From contig RFFP01000028.1 of NCBI GenBank assembly GCA_003696155.1, positions 1 to 32,371 of the forward strand: DNA of 32,371 bases, written 5' to 3'. This DNA comes from Acidobacteriota bacterium. Its GTDB lineage: Bacteria; Aquificota; Aquificia; Aquificales; Aquificaceae. This document shows positions 7,426-14,909 of this stretch, piece after piece; positions within the stretch are counted from its first letter, which is position 1, and every line of letters starts with the position of its first letter. Under the pieces are notes generated by a model. The model saw only the letters and a list, made by a program, of their open reading frames with translations. It was not told the DNA's origin and searched no databases. The translations under genes were made by a program, and so were the position numbers.

Positions 7426-9690
7426 ATGAGAGAAAGAGACCTTATAAAGCTTGAGTTTTATAACTTCCTCAGTAGGATGAAGGCTTATACCCATTCGGAG
7501 GCAACGGAGAAGTATATAGACGATATAAAACCTTTCTTAGACCCATCTGCGATTTCTCGGCAGATCACCCTAGTAGAGGATTTTATGGAGGTAGTGGATA
7601 GGATAAGCATCTACAACTTCGAGGATGTAGAGGAGCTCGTAAGGAGGACGACCATAAAGGACTATATGCTTACAGTTGAGGAGGCTCTTAAGCTCCTTAA
7701 GGTGTTGAAGCTTATAAGGGAGCTCAGAAGGTCTCTTGGAGACCTTTCACAGAACTACAAAAGCTTAACCCTATTAACCAAAACCCTCTACCAGTTTAAC
7801 TTTTTGGAAAACACCATAGAGTCTTTGGTAGATCCAAGGGGTTTTGTGAAGGACTCAGCTAGCGATGAGCTGAGGAAGATAAGACAGTCTATAAGGGATA
7901 CGGAAAAGGAGGTTCTAAAACGGTTAGAAACAGTCTTTTCAAGACCGGACGCAGAAAAGGTCTTTTCTGACAGGTTTGTAGCTTACAGAAATGGAAGGTA
8001 TGTTCTCCCCGTTAAAACGTCAGAGGTTAAAAAGGTTATTGGTGTGGTTCATGGTACTTCATCCTCAGGCTTTACCACCTACGTAGAGCCTCAGAGTGTT
8101 ATAGAGCTTAACAACAGGCTAACCACCCTAAGGGAAGAAGAAGATGAGGAGATAAGAAGAATCCTGAGAAGGCTCACATCCATAATAGGGGAACAGCATC
8201 ACAGACTGGTAGAAGCTTTCAGGACTTTGGTGCGTATTGATTACCTCTACGCAGTATGCAAACTTGCTAAGAGCTACGGAGGGAAATTTCCAAAAATTGG
8301 GGACCACATAGAGCTAAGGGGAGCAAAGCATCCAATTCTTCTGTTTATAAAAGAGGACGTGGTTCCTATAGATATAAGGATGGTGGAAAAGAAGGGACTT
8401 GTGCTAACAGGACCAAACACGGGTGGCAAGACGGTGGCGCTAAAAACCTTGGGTCTGTGCTCCCTTCTCTTTCAGTGTGGCATCCCCATACCCATAGAAG
8501 AAGGCATTCTTCCCTTTTTTGAAAGGGTTTTTGTGGACATAGGGGACGAGCAAAGCATAGAGCAGAGTCTTTCTACCTTTTCCTCTCACATATCAAACGT
8601 TGCGGAGTTTTTACCTCATGTGGATGATAAGACACTAGTGCTTCTAGACGAGCTTGGAGCAGGCACTGACCCAGTTGAGGGCTCAGCCCTCGGTATAGCT
8701 CTTCTGGAGTATTTCAAGGATAAGAAGTCCTTTGTCTTTGTCACAACCCATCATACACCCCTAAAGCTCTACACCCTGAGATCCGACTACTACACACCCG
8801 CCAGCACCCTCTTTGACCGTGAGAGCCTTAAGCCTCTTTACAAGATTGTTTATAACGCAGTGGGTGAAAGCATGGCACTTGAAGTGGCAAAGAAGCTAGG
8901 TGTGCCAGAAGAGGTCCTCCATAAGGCCAAGGAAAATCTACCTGCAGGCTTTGAAGAGTACTTCTCTGCAAGGAAAAGCTTAGAAGCATATATAGAGGAC
9001 TACCAGGAGAAAATAAGGGCCTTAGAGGAAGAGCGCGTAAAACTTAATGAATTGGTGGTCCAGTATGAGGCACTTAAGGAGGAGCTAGAAAGGAACAAGA
9101 GAGAAGAGATAAGTAAGGTCGTTCAGGAGCTAAAGGATAGATTTGAAGACTTCATAAGAGAAGTTCAGGAACGTGTGCATAGTATAAAAGACAAGCAGAG
9201 GTTAAAGAGCCTTTTTGAGGAGAAGTTTGCTGTTTATTATCAAGGTGTAGAGGAGAAGATAGAACAAGGTGATTGGGTTGAGCTGCTAGGTTCCAAGGGT
9301 AAGGTTTTAGAGTTGGAGGGTGAGAGGGCAAAGGTCTCTTTTGGAAAGGTGAAGGCTTGGGTAAGGATTTCAGAGTTAAAGAAGGTGGAGCCACCGCCTC
9401 AGGTGGAAAAGTCGGATACTGAGAAAGTTCTTGAATTCAGAGGAGGTAACCTGAAAGAGATAAACCTTACAAGCTTAAGCGTTGATGAGGCTCTGGCTAA
9501 GCTGGAACCTTTTATCGAAGAAGCTTACAGATTGGGGTTAAAAACGGTTAAGGTAATACATGGCTACGGACCACTTAAGAGGGCTGTGCAGGACTTTTTA
9601 TCTTCCTCAAAGTCTGTGGTCTTTTACAGGGAAGGTTATCCAAGGGAGGGTGGTGCGGGTACCACCCTCGTATACCTCAGAAGGGATTAG
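7426..9690 (+). CDS. mutS2: MutS2 family ATPase/endonuclease
   Basis: A MutS homologue without the mismatch-recognition domains; family members act in suppression of homologous recombination or in ribosome rescue. The 754 residues are the normal size. Walker A GPNTGGKTVALKTLG begins at about 329 and Walker B LVLLDELGAGTDPVEG at about 405. A long charged coiled coil spans about 510-600, followed by a KOW-like segment and a C-terminal Smr domain. The Smr motifs are atypical: LEFRG (about 669-673) in place of LDLRG, and HGYG (712-715) without the usual HGKGTG loop. Nuclease activity therefore needs testing. It starts 4 bases after the diguanylate cyclase, and its stop overlaps the convergent sqr stop. 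Confidence 0.93.
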   Translation: MRERDLIKLEFYNFLSRMKAYTHSEATEKYIDDIKPFLDPSAISRQITLVEDFMEVVDRISIYNFEDVEELVRRTTIKDYMLTVEEALKLLKVLKLIRELRRSLGDLSQNYKSLTLLTKTLYQFNFLENTIESLVDPRGFVKDSASDELRKIRQSIRDTEKEVLKRLETVFSRPDAEKVFSDRFVAYRNGRYVLPVKTSEVKKVIGVVHGTSSSGFTTYVEPQSVIELNNRLTTLREEEDEEIRRILRRLTSIIGEQHHRLVEAFRTLVRIDYLYAVCKLAKSYGGKFPKIGDHIELRGAKHPILLFIKEDVVPIDIRMVEKKGLVLTGPNTGGKTVALKTLGLCSLLFQCGIPIPIEEGILPFFERVFVDIGDEQSIEQSLSTFSSHISNVAEFLPHVDDKTLVLLDELGAGTDPVEGSALGIALLEYFKDKKSFVFVTTHHTPLKLYTLRSDYYTPASTLFDRESLKPLYKIVYNAVGESMALEVAKKLGVPEEVLHKAKENLPAGFEEYFSARKSLEAYIEDYQEKIRALEEERVKLNELVVQYEALKEELERNKREEISKVVQELKDRFEDFIREVQERVHSIKDKQRLKSLFEEKFAVYYQGVEEKIEQGDWVELLGSKGKVLELEGERAKVSFGKVKAWVRISELKKVEPPPQVEKSDTEKVLEFRGGNLKEINLTSLSVDEALAKLEPFIEEAYRLGLKTVKVIHGYGPLKRAVQDFLSSSKSVVFYREGYPREGGAGTTLVYLRRD
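9646..9669. other. strong hairpin at convergent mutS2/sqr ends
   Basis: A perfect 9-bp inverted repeat (GAGGGTGGT / ACCACCCTC) with a 6-base loop, inside the last codons of mutS2. On the - strand it begins 17 bases after the sqr stop. Neither side has a U-tract. It could be a 3' stability element or a weak bidirectional terminator; it may also be chance from a Gly-rich coding stretch. Confidence 0.35.
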
Positions 9691-10979
9691 CAGGCGGAAC
9701 CTGGAGATCCAGAACAGTTGGCGCAAAGATGCAGAGGATGAACCTTTAGGAGAAGCTCAAGACCCTTTTCTTCAAACCAGGGGGCCATATTTCCATTCTT
9801 TACTTTCCACATGAAGTACCTTTCAAAGGCAGACTTTATGTAGTGGAACAGTGCACCCTTTCTGTAGATAACGGTGCTTCTTGGAGGAAGGACAGGGTCC
9901 GCAAAGAAGACCATAGCATCACCACCCATGTCCGCTATGCATATGGCGGAGAGCTCGGGCGCATATCTGTCAGGATTATTCCTGATATCGTTCACTATGT
10001 TGTGAGCCGCAGCCAGAGCCATCTGTTCAATCATCATCCCCGTCTTTGGTGCACCCGTTGGGATGGGCGTCTGCTCCACCGGTGGTATGGCGGTGACCAC
10101 ACCCACTCCGTAAATGTTTTTGTAAGTTGGATTTTGGAAGCAACGGTTCACTATGACCATCTTGTTGGGTGGGTTTGCCACCTTATCCCCAGCGGAGGCA
10201 ACCACCTCAGGACCCATAAACCTGGGCATGAGCATGGAGAGCTTGGCTAGTGCCTCGTAGGTTTTGCCATTTAGGTCTTCGTATATGACCTTGTCTGACT
10301 CCACCTTGACCACTTTCACGTTGGCTACAAAGTTTATGCTACGCTCCGCCATAAGGTCCTCCATAAGCCTGCGAGAAGGTCCCACACCTCCAAGCCCAAG
10401 ATGACCCACGTAGGGTTCTGATGTTATGTAAGTTATGGATACCTTATGTCTTATTCCCTTTTTCTTCAACTCATGGTGAAGCATAAAGGCAAATTCATAA
10501 GCTGGACCAAAACAACTAACGCCAGGTATGGCACCCACTACAACCGGTCCTGGGTTTTTATAGAACTCTTCAAGCTTTTTCTGGAGCTCTACTGCGTGTT
10601 CTGCGGTGCATACGGATGTGGAATACTGTTCCTGACCCTCTACGCCAAAGACGAGCTTGGGACCTGTTGCTATAACAAGATAGTCGTACTCTATTTCCTT
10701 ACCGCCCTTGGTTTTGAGTTTGTTAGCATCTGGGTCTATGCTCTCACCATCTTCGTTTATGAACTCTATACCGTGCTTTGGAAGAAGCCCTGCAAGTGGA
10801 AGGCTTATATCCTCAAACTTACGCCATCCTAGGGCAAGGTGAGGATAAGAAGGGGTAAAGCCGAAGTAGGGTCTTCCCGAGACAACAGTTATCTTAAGGT
10901 CTTTGTCCAACCTTCTAAGGTTGTACGCTGTGGCTATGCCTCCTATGCCACCTCCAAGGACTACCACGTGTTTTTTCAT
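9687..10979 (-). CDS. sqr: sulfide:quinone oxidoreductase
   Basis: A membrane-associated FAD enzyme that oxidises sulfide to sulfur and passes the electrons to the quinone pool. The N-terminal FAD motif is VVVLGGGIGGIATAYN (5-20), with a second dinucleotide-fold signature YDYLVIATGP at 98-107. The three cysteines essential in the family occur at 124 (SVCTAEH), 156 (GVSCFGP) and 347 (AICIADMG), the numbers reported for A. aeolicus SQR, and the length of 430 also agrees. The C-terminus carries amphipathic segments for membrane contact and ends in three further cysteines at 419, 422 and 430. The ATG at 10979 is chosen over a TTG six bases upstream because GGAGG (10986-10990) lies 6 bases before it. 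It is divergent from the cytochrome bc1 operon, the next step for its electrons. Confidence 0.95.
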   Translation of the reverse strand: MKKHVVVLGGGIGGIATAYNLRRLDKDLKITVVSGRPYFGFTPSYPHLALGWRKFEDISLPLAGLLPKHGIEFINEDGESIDPDANKLKTKGGKEIEYDYLVIATGPKLVFGVEGQEQYSTSVCTAEHAVELQKKLEEFYKNPGPVVVGAIPGVSCFGPAYEFAFMLHHELKKKGIRHKVSITYITSEPYVGHLGLGGVGPSRRLMEDLMAERSINFVANVKVVKVESDKVIYEDLNGKTYEALAKLSMLMPRFMGPEVVASAGDKVANPPNKMVIVNRCFQNPTYKNIYGVGVVTAIPPVEQTPIPTGAPKTGMMIEQMALAAAHNIVNDIRNNPDRYAPELSAICIADMGGDAMVFFADPVLPPRSTVIYRKGALFHYIKSAFERYFMWKVKNGNMAPWFEEKGLELLLKVHPLHLCANCSGSPGSAC

Positions 10980-11011
10980 AGGCAACCTCCTAAAAATAAT
11001 CTGGACTTATA

Positions 11012-11017
11012 ATTATA
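11012..11017 (-). promoter_or_regulatory. sqr -10 element
   Basis: On the - strand TATAAT is located about 22 bases before the sqr ribosome-binding site. No good -35 is visible 16-18 bases upstream (GTTTTT is the nearest), so this may be an activator-dependent promoter. Confidence 0.45.
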
Positions 11018-11102
11018 TAAGTAAACTATCTCATAAAAACAGCAAACCTACAAAACAAACCAGCAGTTTATCATGCCCCCTCACCCTATCAAGCCTTTCT
11101 GA

Positions 11103-11108
11103 TATAAT
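11103..11108 (+). promoter_or_regulatory. cytochrome bc1 operon -10 element
   Basis: A perfect TATAAT lies 22 bases before the GGAGGT (11131-11136) of the Rieske gene. The -35 region (about 11079-11086) is C-rich and has no match to TTGACA. It shares the 163-base intergenic region with the sqr promoter. Confidence 0.45.
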
Positions 11109-11142
11109 TAAAAAACTATGAACTTTATCAGGAGGTATCGTT

Positions 11143-11661
11143 ATGGAAACCTCAAGGAGAGACTTTTTAGGTCTTGCTGTGGGTGGTCTTGGAATAGTAG
11201 GTGTTGTGGGTGTGCTATATCCCATAGTTAAGACGCTTGCTCCCAGCGCAGCCTCTCTAGCTGGTGCCGTGGTGGAGGTGGATATATCTACTATCCCAGA
11301 GGGGCAGGTTAGGGTTATCTCTTGGAAGGGTAAGCCAGTGTTTGTGATAAGGCTTCCTCAGGGTTTTCAGTGGACTGGTAAGCCGAAGGAAGAGGCAAAT
11401 GTAAAGCACCTTCAAAATCAGGATGCCTTCGCCATGGTTGCAGTCTGCACACACCTTGGTTGTGTGCCTCTTTGGAAGCCTCAGGGAGAGGGAGAGTTTA
11501 AATATCCCGTATTCCACTGCCCATGCCATGGTGGTTTTTACTCACCATGGGGAGATGTCATTGCAGGACCACCACCAAGGTCTTTATACCTCCCACCTCA
11601 AAAAAGGGACGGCAACAAGCTGGTAATAGGTGAAACTGGTTTCATAAAGGAACTAACCTAA
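11143..11661 (+). CDS. petA: Rieske iron-sulfur subunit of cytochrome bc1 complex
   Basis: Carries electrons from quinol to cytochrome c1 in the quinol:cytochrome c reductase. The N-terminus has the twin-arginine signal SRRDFLG (4-10) followed by one hydrophobic helix (about 11-30), so the protein is exported folded by Tat and stays membrane-anchored. The 2Fe-2S ligands are C102 and H104 in CTHLGC and C126 and H129 in CPCHGG; C107 and C128 form the conserved disulfide. The GPPPR motif (142-146) follows, as in active Rieske proteins. GGAGGT stands 6 bases before the ATG. First gene of a petABC operon, 12 bases before cytochrome b. Confidence 0.96.
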   Translation: METSRRDFLGLAVGGLGIVGVVGVLYPIVKTLAPSAASLAGAVVEVDISTIPEGQVRVISWKGKPVFVIRLPQGFQWTGKPKEEANVKHLQNQDAFAMVAVCTHLGCVPLWKPQGEGEFKYPVFHCPCHGGFYSPWGDVIAGPPPRSLYLPPQKRDGNKLVIGETGFIKELT

Positions 11662-11673
11662 GGAGGTTAAAAG

Positions 11674-12885
11674 ATGCTGGGAAGAATAGGAAGGTGGATT
11701 GATGAGAGGGCTCACCTTAGTGAGCTCTGGCAGTCTCAGATGGTTGATTATAAAGTGCCAAAGAATCTGACTTTCCCTTACGCCTTTGGCATAATGGCCA
11801 TTGTGGCCTTTGTCATTCAAATAGTATCTGGTATCTTCCTAACTATGTACTATCAGCCAAACGTCCATACTGCCTTTGATAGCGCCAACTACACCATTAT
11901 GAAAGAAGTACCCTTCATGTGGCTTATAAGACATGTGCACGCCGCAGGTGCTAACTTTTTTCTGGCTATAGTCTATCTCCATATATTCACCGGCATATAC
12001 TACAATGCTTATAAAAAACCAAGGGAGCTAACCTGGATTGTGGGATGGCTTATATACTTTGTTCTCCTGGTTACAGCTCTCACAGGATACCTCCTTCCTT
12101 GGGGTCAGCTTTCCTACTGGGGTATGGTAGTGACCGCCGAGATACCAACCTCCATAGACTCTGCACCCCTAATCGGTAAGTTCAAGATCGGGGAGACCAT
12201 ATCCATATGGATGAAGGGGGGCTACGAGATAGGTCAGATAACCTTAGGGAGGTTCTTCGGACTTCATATATGGCTTCTACCACTTATACTTTTACTGCTT
12301 GTTAGCATTCACCTATATCTGGTAAGGGCTGCGGGTATCTCAAGTCCAGACGGTAAGGAGATAGATAAGAAAAAGGAGGGTGTGCCCTTCCATCCTTATA
12401 TTACCCTCAAAGAAGGTGCCTACCTGATGGGATACCTTGCTGTCTTTTTCTTCTTTGTCTTCTTCCACATGAGCCACTTTTTACCCCCGGACAACTATGA
12501 CCCTGCCGACCCCTTCAAAACTCCAGCCCATATAGCACCCGAGTGGTATCTTTTGGCCTACTATACTGTTTTCAGGTCCATACCTGACAAGTTCCTCGGC
12601 TTTGTGGCCTTTAACCTAATACTTGTACTGCTTTTGATCCTTCCCTTCCTAGATTTCTCACCCCTAAGGAGCGCAAGAAACAGGCCTCTTTTCTTTGTCA
12701 TGTACGTGGTGCTTGTCATATCCTCTATGGCTTTAACCATTCTGGGTGTTATGCCACCTACGCCAACCAATGCTATGCTAGGTCTCATATTCACAGCAGG
12801 TCTCTTTGCCTTTTTCTTAGCCCTTCCTGTAATATCCGTACTGGAATGGGGTTGGTACAAAGCCAAGGGAGGTGAAAGGAGATGA
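11674..12885 (+). CDS. petB: cytochrome b subunit of bc1 complex
   Basis: The quinol-oxidising, proton-translocating membrane subunit, full length (403 residues, about eight helices, not split as in b6/subunit IV). The haem ligands are H89 and H103 in helix B (13 residues between) and H198 and H213 in helix D (14 residues between). The Qo-site motif is PEWY at 289-292. The 14-residue spacing in helix D is the b6f-like arrangement rather than the 13 usual in mitochondria and proteobacteria. An additional H87 two residues before H89 is unusual but need not be a ligand. It overlaps the next gene by 4 bases (ATGA). Confidence 0.96.
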   Translation: MLGRIGRWIDERAHLSELWQSQMVDYKVPKNLTFPYAFGIMAIVAFVIQIVSGIFLTMYYQPNVHTAFDSANYTIMKEVPFMWLIRHVHAAGANFFLAIVYLHIFTGIYYNAYKKPRELTWIVGWLIYFVLLVTALTGYLLPWGQLSYWGMVVTAEIPTSIDSAPLIGKFKIGETISIWMKGGYEIGQITLGRFFGLHIWLLPLILLLLVSIHLYLVRAAGISSPDGKEIDKKKEGVPFHPYITLKEGAYLMGYLAVFFFFVFFHMSHFLPPDNYDPADPFKTPAHIAPEWYLLAYYTVFRSIPDKFLGFVAFNLILVLLLILPFLDFSPLRSARNRPLFFVMYVVLVISSMALTILGVMPPTPTNAMLGLIFTAGLFAFFLALPVISVLEWGWYKAKGGERR

Positions 12886-13511
12886 TTAGGGCTGTATTTT
12901 TGACCGCTTTAGCTGTAGTCTTTTTCTTTGTCATATGGGTTTACAACCCCTTCGTACATAAGGAGAAGTACGAAGTCCCTCAGCAGTACCTGAAGATGGC
13001 CACGGATGTAAGCTATGCCAAAGAGGGCAAACAGCTTTTTGAGCAGAACTGTCAGGCTTGTCATTCGATAAGGTACGACGGTGTGTACATAGCTTCAGTG
13101 CAGGCAAACCCCAACCTAAAGACCCTTCAAGAAAAATACGGTAAGGTGCTTCCAAGGAACGTATATGAATCGGTATTTCAAAGTGACCTTATAGGTCTGA
13201 AAGAGTCCTTTGGGAAGGTTCCCCCAGACCTGTCTACCATGTACCTGGTAAAGGGACCAGAGTATCTTTTTGCCTTTACCCTTGAACCTCAAAAGGTCCT
13301 TCCCGGCACATCCATGCCCGCGGTTATGGCGGGAAGACCTGAAGAGACGGCAAAGATAGTGGCATATCTTAAGTCTGTTGCCGAACCGTCCCCAGAGGAA
13401 AAGAACAAAAGGACCCTTATGGGTGTAAGTGTTATAGCTTACCTCGTGGTTATGGGAATACTCTTATGGCTGTGGAGGGGAAGGGTACTCAAGAGGATGG
13501 GCTTACACTAA
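12882..13511 (+). CDS. petC: cytochrome c1 subunit (single haem)
   Basis: Accepts electrons from the Rieske protein and delivers them to soluble cytochrome c in the periplasm. 209 residues: an N-terminal hydrophobic helix (about 3-22) acting as signal or anchor, one haem motif CQACH (57-61), PPDLS at 114-118, a likely axial methionine in PGTSMPAVM (M145), and a C-terminal membrane helix (about 180-200) followed by positive charges. Only one CxxCH is present, so this is a mono-haem c1. It ends 23 bases inside the convergent DNA glycosylase gene, with no spacer between the two. Confidence 0.93.
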   Translation: MIRAVFLTALAVVFFFVIWVYNPFVHKEKYEVPQQYLKMATDVSYAKEGKQLFEQNCQACHSIRYDGVYIASVQANPNLKTLQEKYGKVLPRNVYESVFQSDLIGLKESFGKVPPDLSTMYLVKGPEYLFAFTLEPQKVLPGTSMPAVMAGRPEETAKIVAYLKSVAEPSPEEKNKRTLMGVSVIAYLVVMGILLWLWRGRVLKRMGLH

Positions 13512-14151
13512 GACAGAGCTCTTTAATAGGACACTCCCCACAAAGGGGGGTGCTCCTACAGTACCTTTTAGCGTGCTCGTCCAACAATGCGTGAAACTCC
13601 CTATAAACCTCAAGCTCCATTGGTAAGGAGCTCTCAAAAAGGCTTTTTAGTTCCTCGTATCTCCCCTTTACGCCTGCAAACCTTTCCATGAACCTTGCGG
13701 TATACTTGTCTATGACAAAGGTGAGCCTGTTTCCCGCATAGAGAAGTATGGCGTCTGCGGTCTCCTTACCTATACCCTTTAGGCTTAGTAATTCTTCTCT
13801 GCTTACCTTCTCTACCTTCTCCGTTGGGTTGAAGAACTCTGCGATGAGCTTCAACCTCTCTGCCTTTTGATTGTAGAAACCTGAAGGCTCTATGAGCTGG
13901 GCGAGGTGTTTCACGTCCACCTTTCTTAAAAAGTCCAAGGAGAGCTTTCCCAAGTTCTTGAGGTTATACAAAGCCTTTTCTACGTTTTTCCATGAGGTGT
14001 TCTGCGTTAGAACTGCCCCTATGATTATCTCATCTCTTGGGTCTGTTCCATTCAGCCTGTGATATTGGCTGTCCACAGGCCACCAGTTCTGTGGACCATA
14101 AAGCTCAATAAGAAGCTGATAGAGCTCCTTCAAGGATAGAGCGGACCTCAT
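13489..14151 (-). CDS. HhH-GPD DNA glycosylase, MagIII-like, with Fe-S cluster
   Basis: A base-excision DNA glycosylase of the endonuclease III superfamily. 220 residues with GAVLTQNTSW (45-54), PSGFYNQKAERL (89-100), a helix-hairpin-helix LKGIGKETADAI (124-135) and the catalytic aspartate D148 in VIDKYTARF. E130 stands where endonuclease III has its Schiff-base lysine, so it should be a glycosylase without lyase activity. Both features recall Helicobacter MagIII (3-methyladenine glycosylase). A C-terminal C198-x5-C204-x2-C207-x5-C213 set would hold a 4Fe-4S cluster, one residue shorter in the first gap than in endonuclease III. The ATG at 14151 is chosen because GGAG lies 6 bases upstream; earlier ATGs at 14163 and 14166 are possible. 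It overlaps the kinase gene by 47 bases. Confidence 0.85.
   Translation of the reverse strand: MRSALSLKELYQLLIELYGPQNWWPVDSQYHRLNGTDPRDEIIIGAVLTQNTSWKNVEKALYNLKNLGKLSLDFLRKVDVKHLAQLIEPSGFYNQKAERLKLIAEFFNPTEKVEKVSREELLSLKGIGKETADAILLYAGNRLTFVIDKYTARFMERFAGVKGRYEELKSLFESSLPMELEVYREFHALLDEHAKRYCRSTPLCGECPIKELCLSVSPSS
13532..13552. other. hairpin 20 bases after cytochrome c1 stop
   Basis: CACTCCCC and GGGGGGTG pair as an 8-bp stem (one G-T pair) around a 5-base loop. It lies inside the 3' coding end of the opposite DNA glycosylase gene. No U-tract follows on the + strand. It may help end or protect the petABC transcript. Confidence 0.3.
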
Positions 14152-14707
14152 GGTAGACTCCATCATCGCCCCTTGTGTAAACTCTGCCCAATGCCCTTGC
14201 CTTTTCAAGGTCTAAATAGCCTTCCCTTAAGAGAAGCTGTAGAAATTGGCTGAGGTTATGCCTCTTTTTAGCCCCCCTCTGCCCCCGCTCAAAGTCTAGC
14301 ATATATACCTTAAGATCTTCCCCTATGAGCGTGTTTTTATCCAACCTGCTGAGCTCATCCTTGTTTATACCCAGCTCATCCAGCTTCTTTATAAGATCCA
14401 GAAGGTTTATATAAACCTTTAACCTATCTTCCCTACTGAGCTTTGCCCTTTCAACGGGAGTACCCTCTATAAACTCATAGATAAAAAAGTCCTCTCCGCA
14501 TAAAAGAAGCTGAGGAAAACCTTCAACTCCCTTCAAAAACTCCAGTATCTCACATTCCTTCCTTATGGCGTATTCCCTATCCTTGTCCTTTGCCACCTTT
14601 AGGGCTACCTTCCTGCTTTTCCATAGGCCCCTGAATATAAACCCCCTCCAGCCTTTGCTGAAAAGCTCAAGCCCTTCAACCTGACTTTTAAACTCCTCAA
14701 ACCTCAC
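14105..14707 (-). CDS. small serine/threonine protein kinase-like protein (archaeal type)
   Basis: A 200-residue predicted protein kinase with no other domain. Numbered from the GTG at 14707: an ATP-lysine in VALKVAK near 37, a hinge-like YEFIEGTP near 78-85, a catalytic-loop-like segment with KDELSRLDKN near 117-126 in place of HRDLxxxN, and a Mg-binding DFE near 138-140 where most kinases have DFG. This pattern resembles small archaeal kinases of the COG2112/Bud32-RIO type; I assign the family by eye, with moderate certainty. The GTG at 14707 has AGGG 6 bases upstream; a TTG at 14710 is an alternative. It overlaps both neighbours. Substrate unknown. Confidence 0.7.
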   Translation of the reverse strand: MRFEEFKSQVEGLELFSKGWRGFIFRGLWKSRKVALKVAKDKDREYAIRKECEILEFLKGVEGFPQLLLCGEDFFIYEFIEGTPVERAKLSREDRLKVYINLLDLIKKLDELGINKDELSRLDKNTLIGEDLKVYMLDFERGQRGAKKRHNLSQFLQLLLREGYLDLEKARALGRVYTRGDDGVYHEVRSILEGALSASY

Positions 14708-14909
14708 CAAGCACCCTGTATCCCCATTCCTCTATGGAAGATTTTAGGGTGTGGAAGGGTAAATCTTCTTCCATTCTGACCTTTACACTACCCTCTTCAA
14801 GGCTGACCTCCACATGGGAGACGCCCTCAAGGGAAAAGAGTGCCCTTTTTATCGTCTCCACACAATGTTGACAGCTCATTCCCTCAACTTTCAAGACCTT
14901 CTCCACCAT
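14697..14909 (-). CDS. heavy-metal-associated (HMA) domain protein, CopZ-like
   Basis: A 70-residue single-domain cytoplasmic metal carrier with ferredoxin-like fold. The metal site is MSCQHC (C13, C16) near the N-terminus, followed by the usual pattern LFSLEGVSHVEVSLEEGSVKV. Such proteins deliver Cu(I) or similar metals to ATPases or enzymes; no metal-transporting ATPase lies in this window. There is no Shine-Dalgarno before the ATG, and the gene begins inside the mobA-like gene (26-base overlap), so it probably relies on translational coupling. It overlaps the kinase start by 11 bases. Confidence 0.9.
   Translation of the reverse strand: MVEKVLKVEGMSCQHCVETIKRALFSLEGVSHVEVSLEEGSVKVRMEEDLPFHTLKSSIEEWGYRVLGEV

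Noticed and set aside
9843-10832. Two + strand open frames (135 and 128 codons)
   Set aside because: Antisense to sqr, whose catalytic cysteines and length are fully conserved; no start signals or recognisable protein.
10980-11142. Possible small gene or RNA between sqr and the Rieske gene
   Set aside because: A/T-rich with stops in all frames and no strong structure; only promoter elements and ribosome-binding sites are seen.
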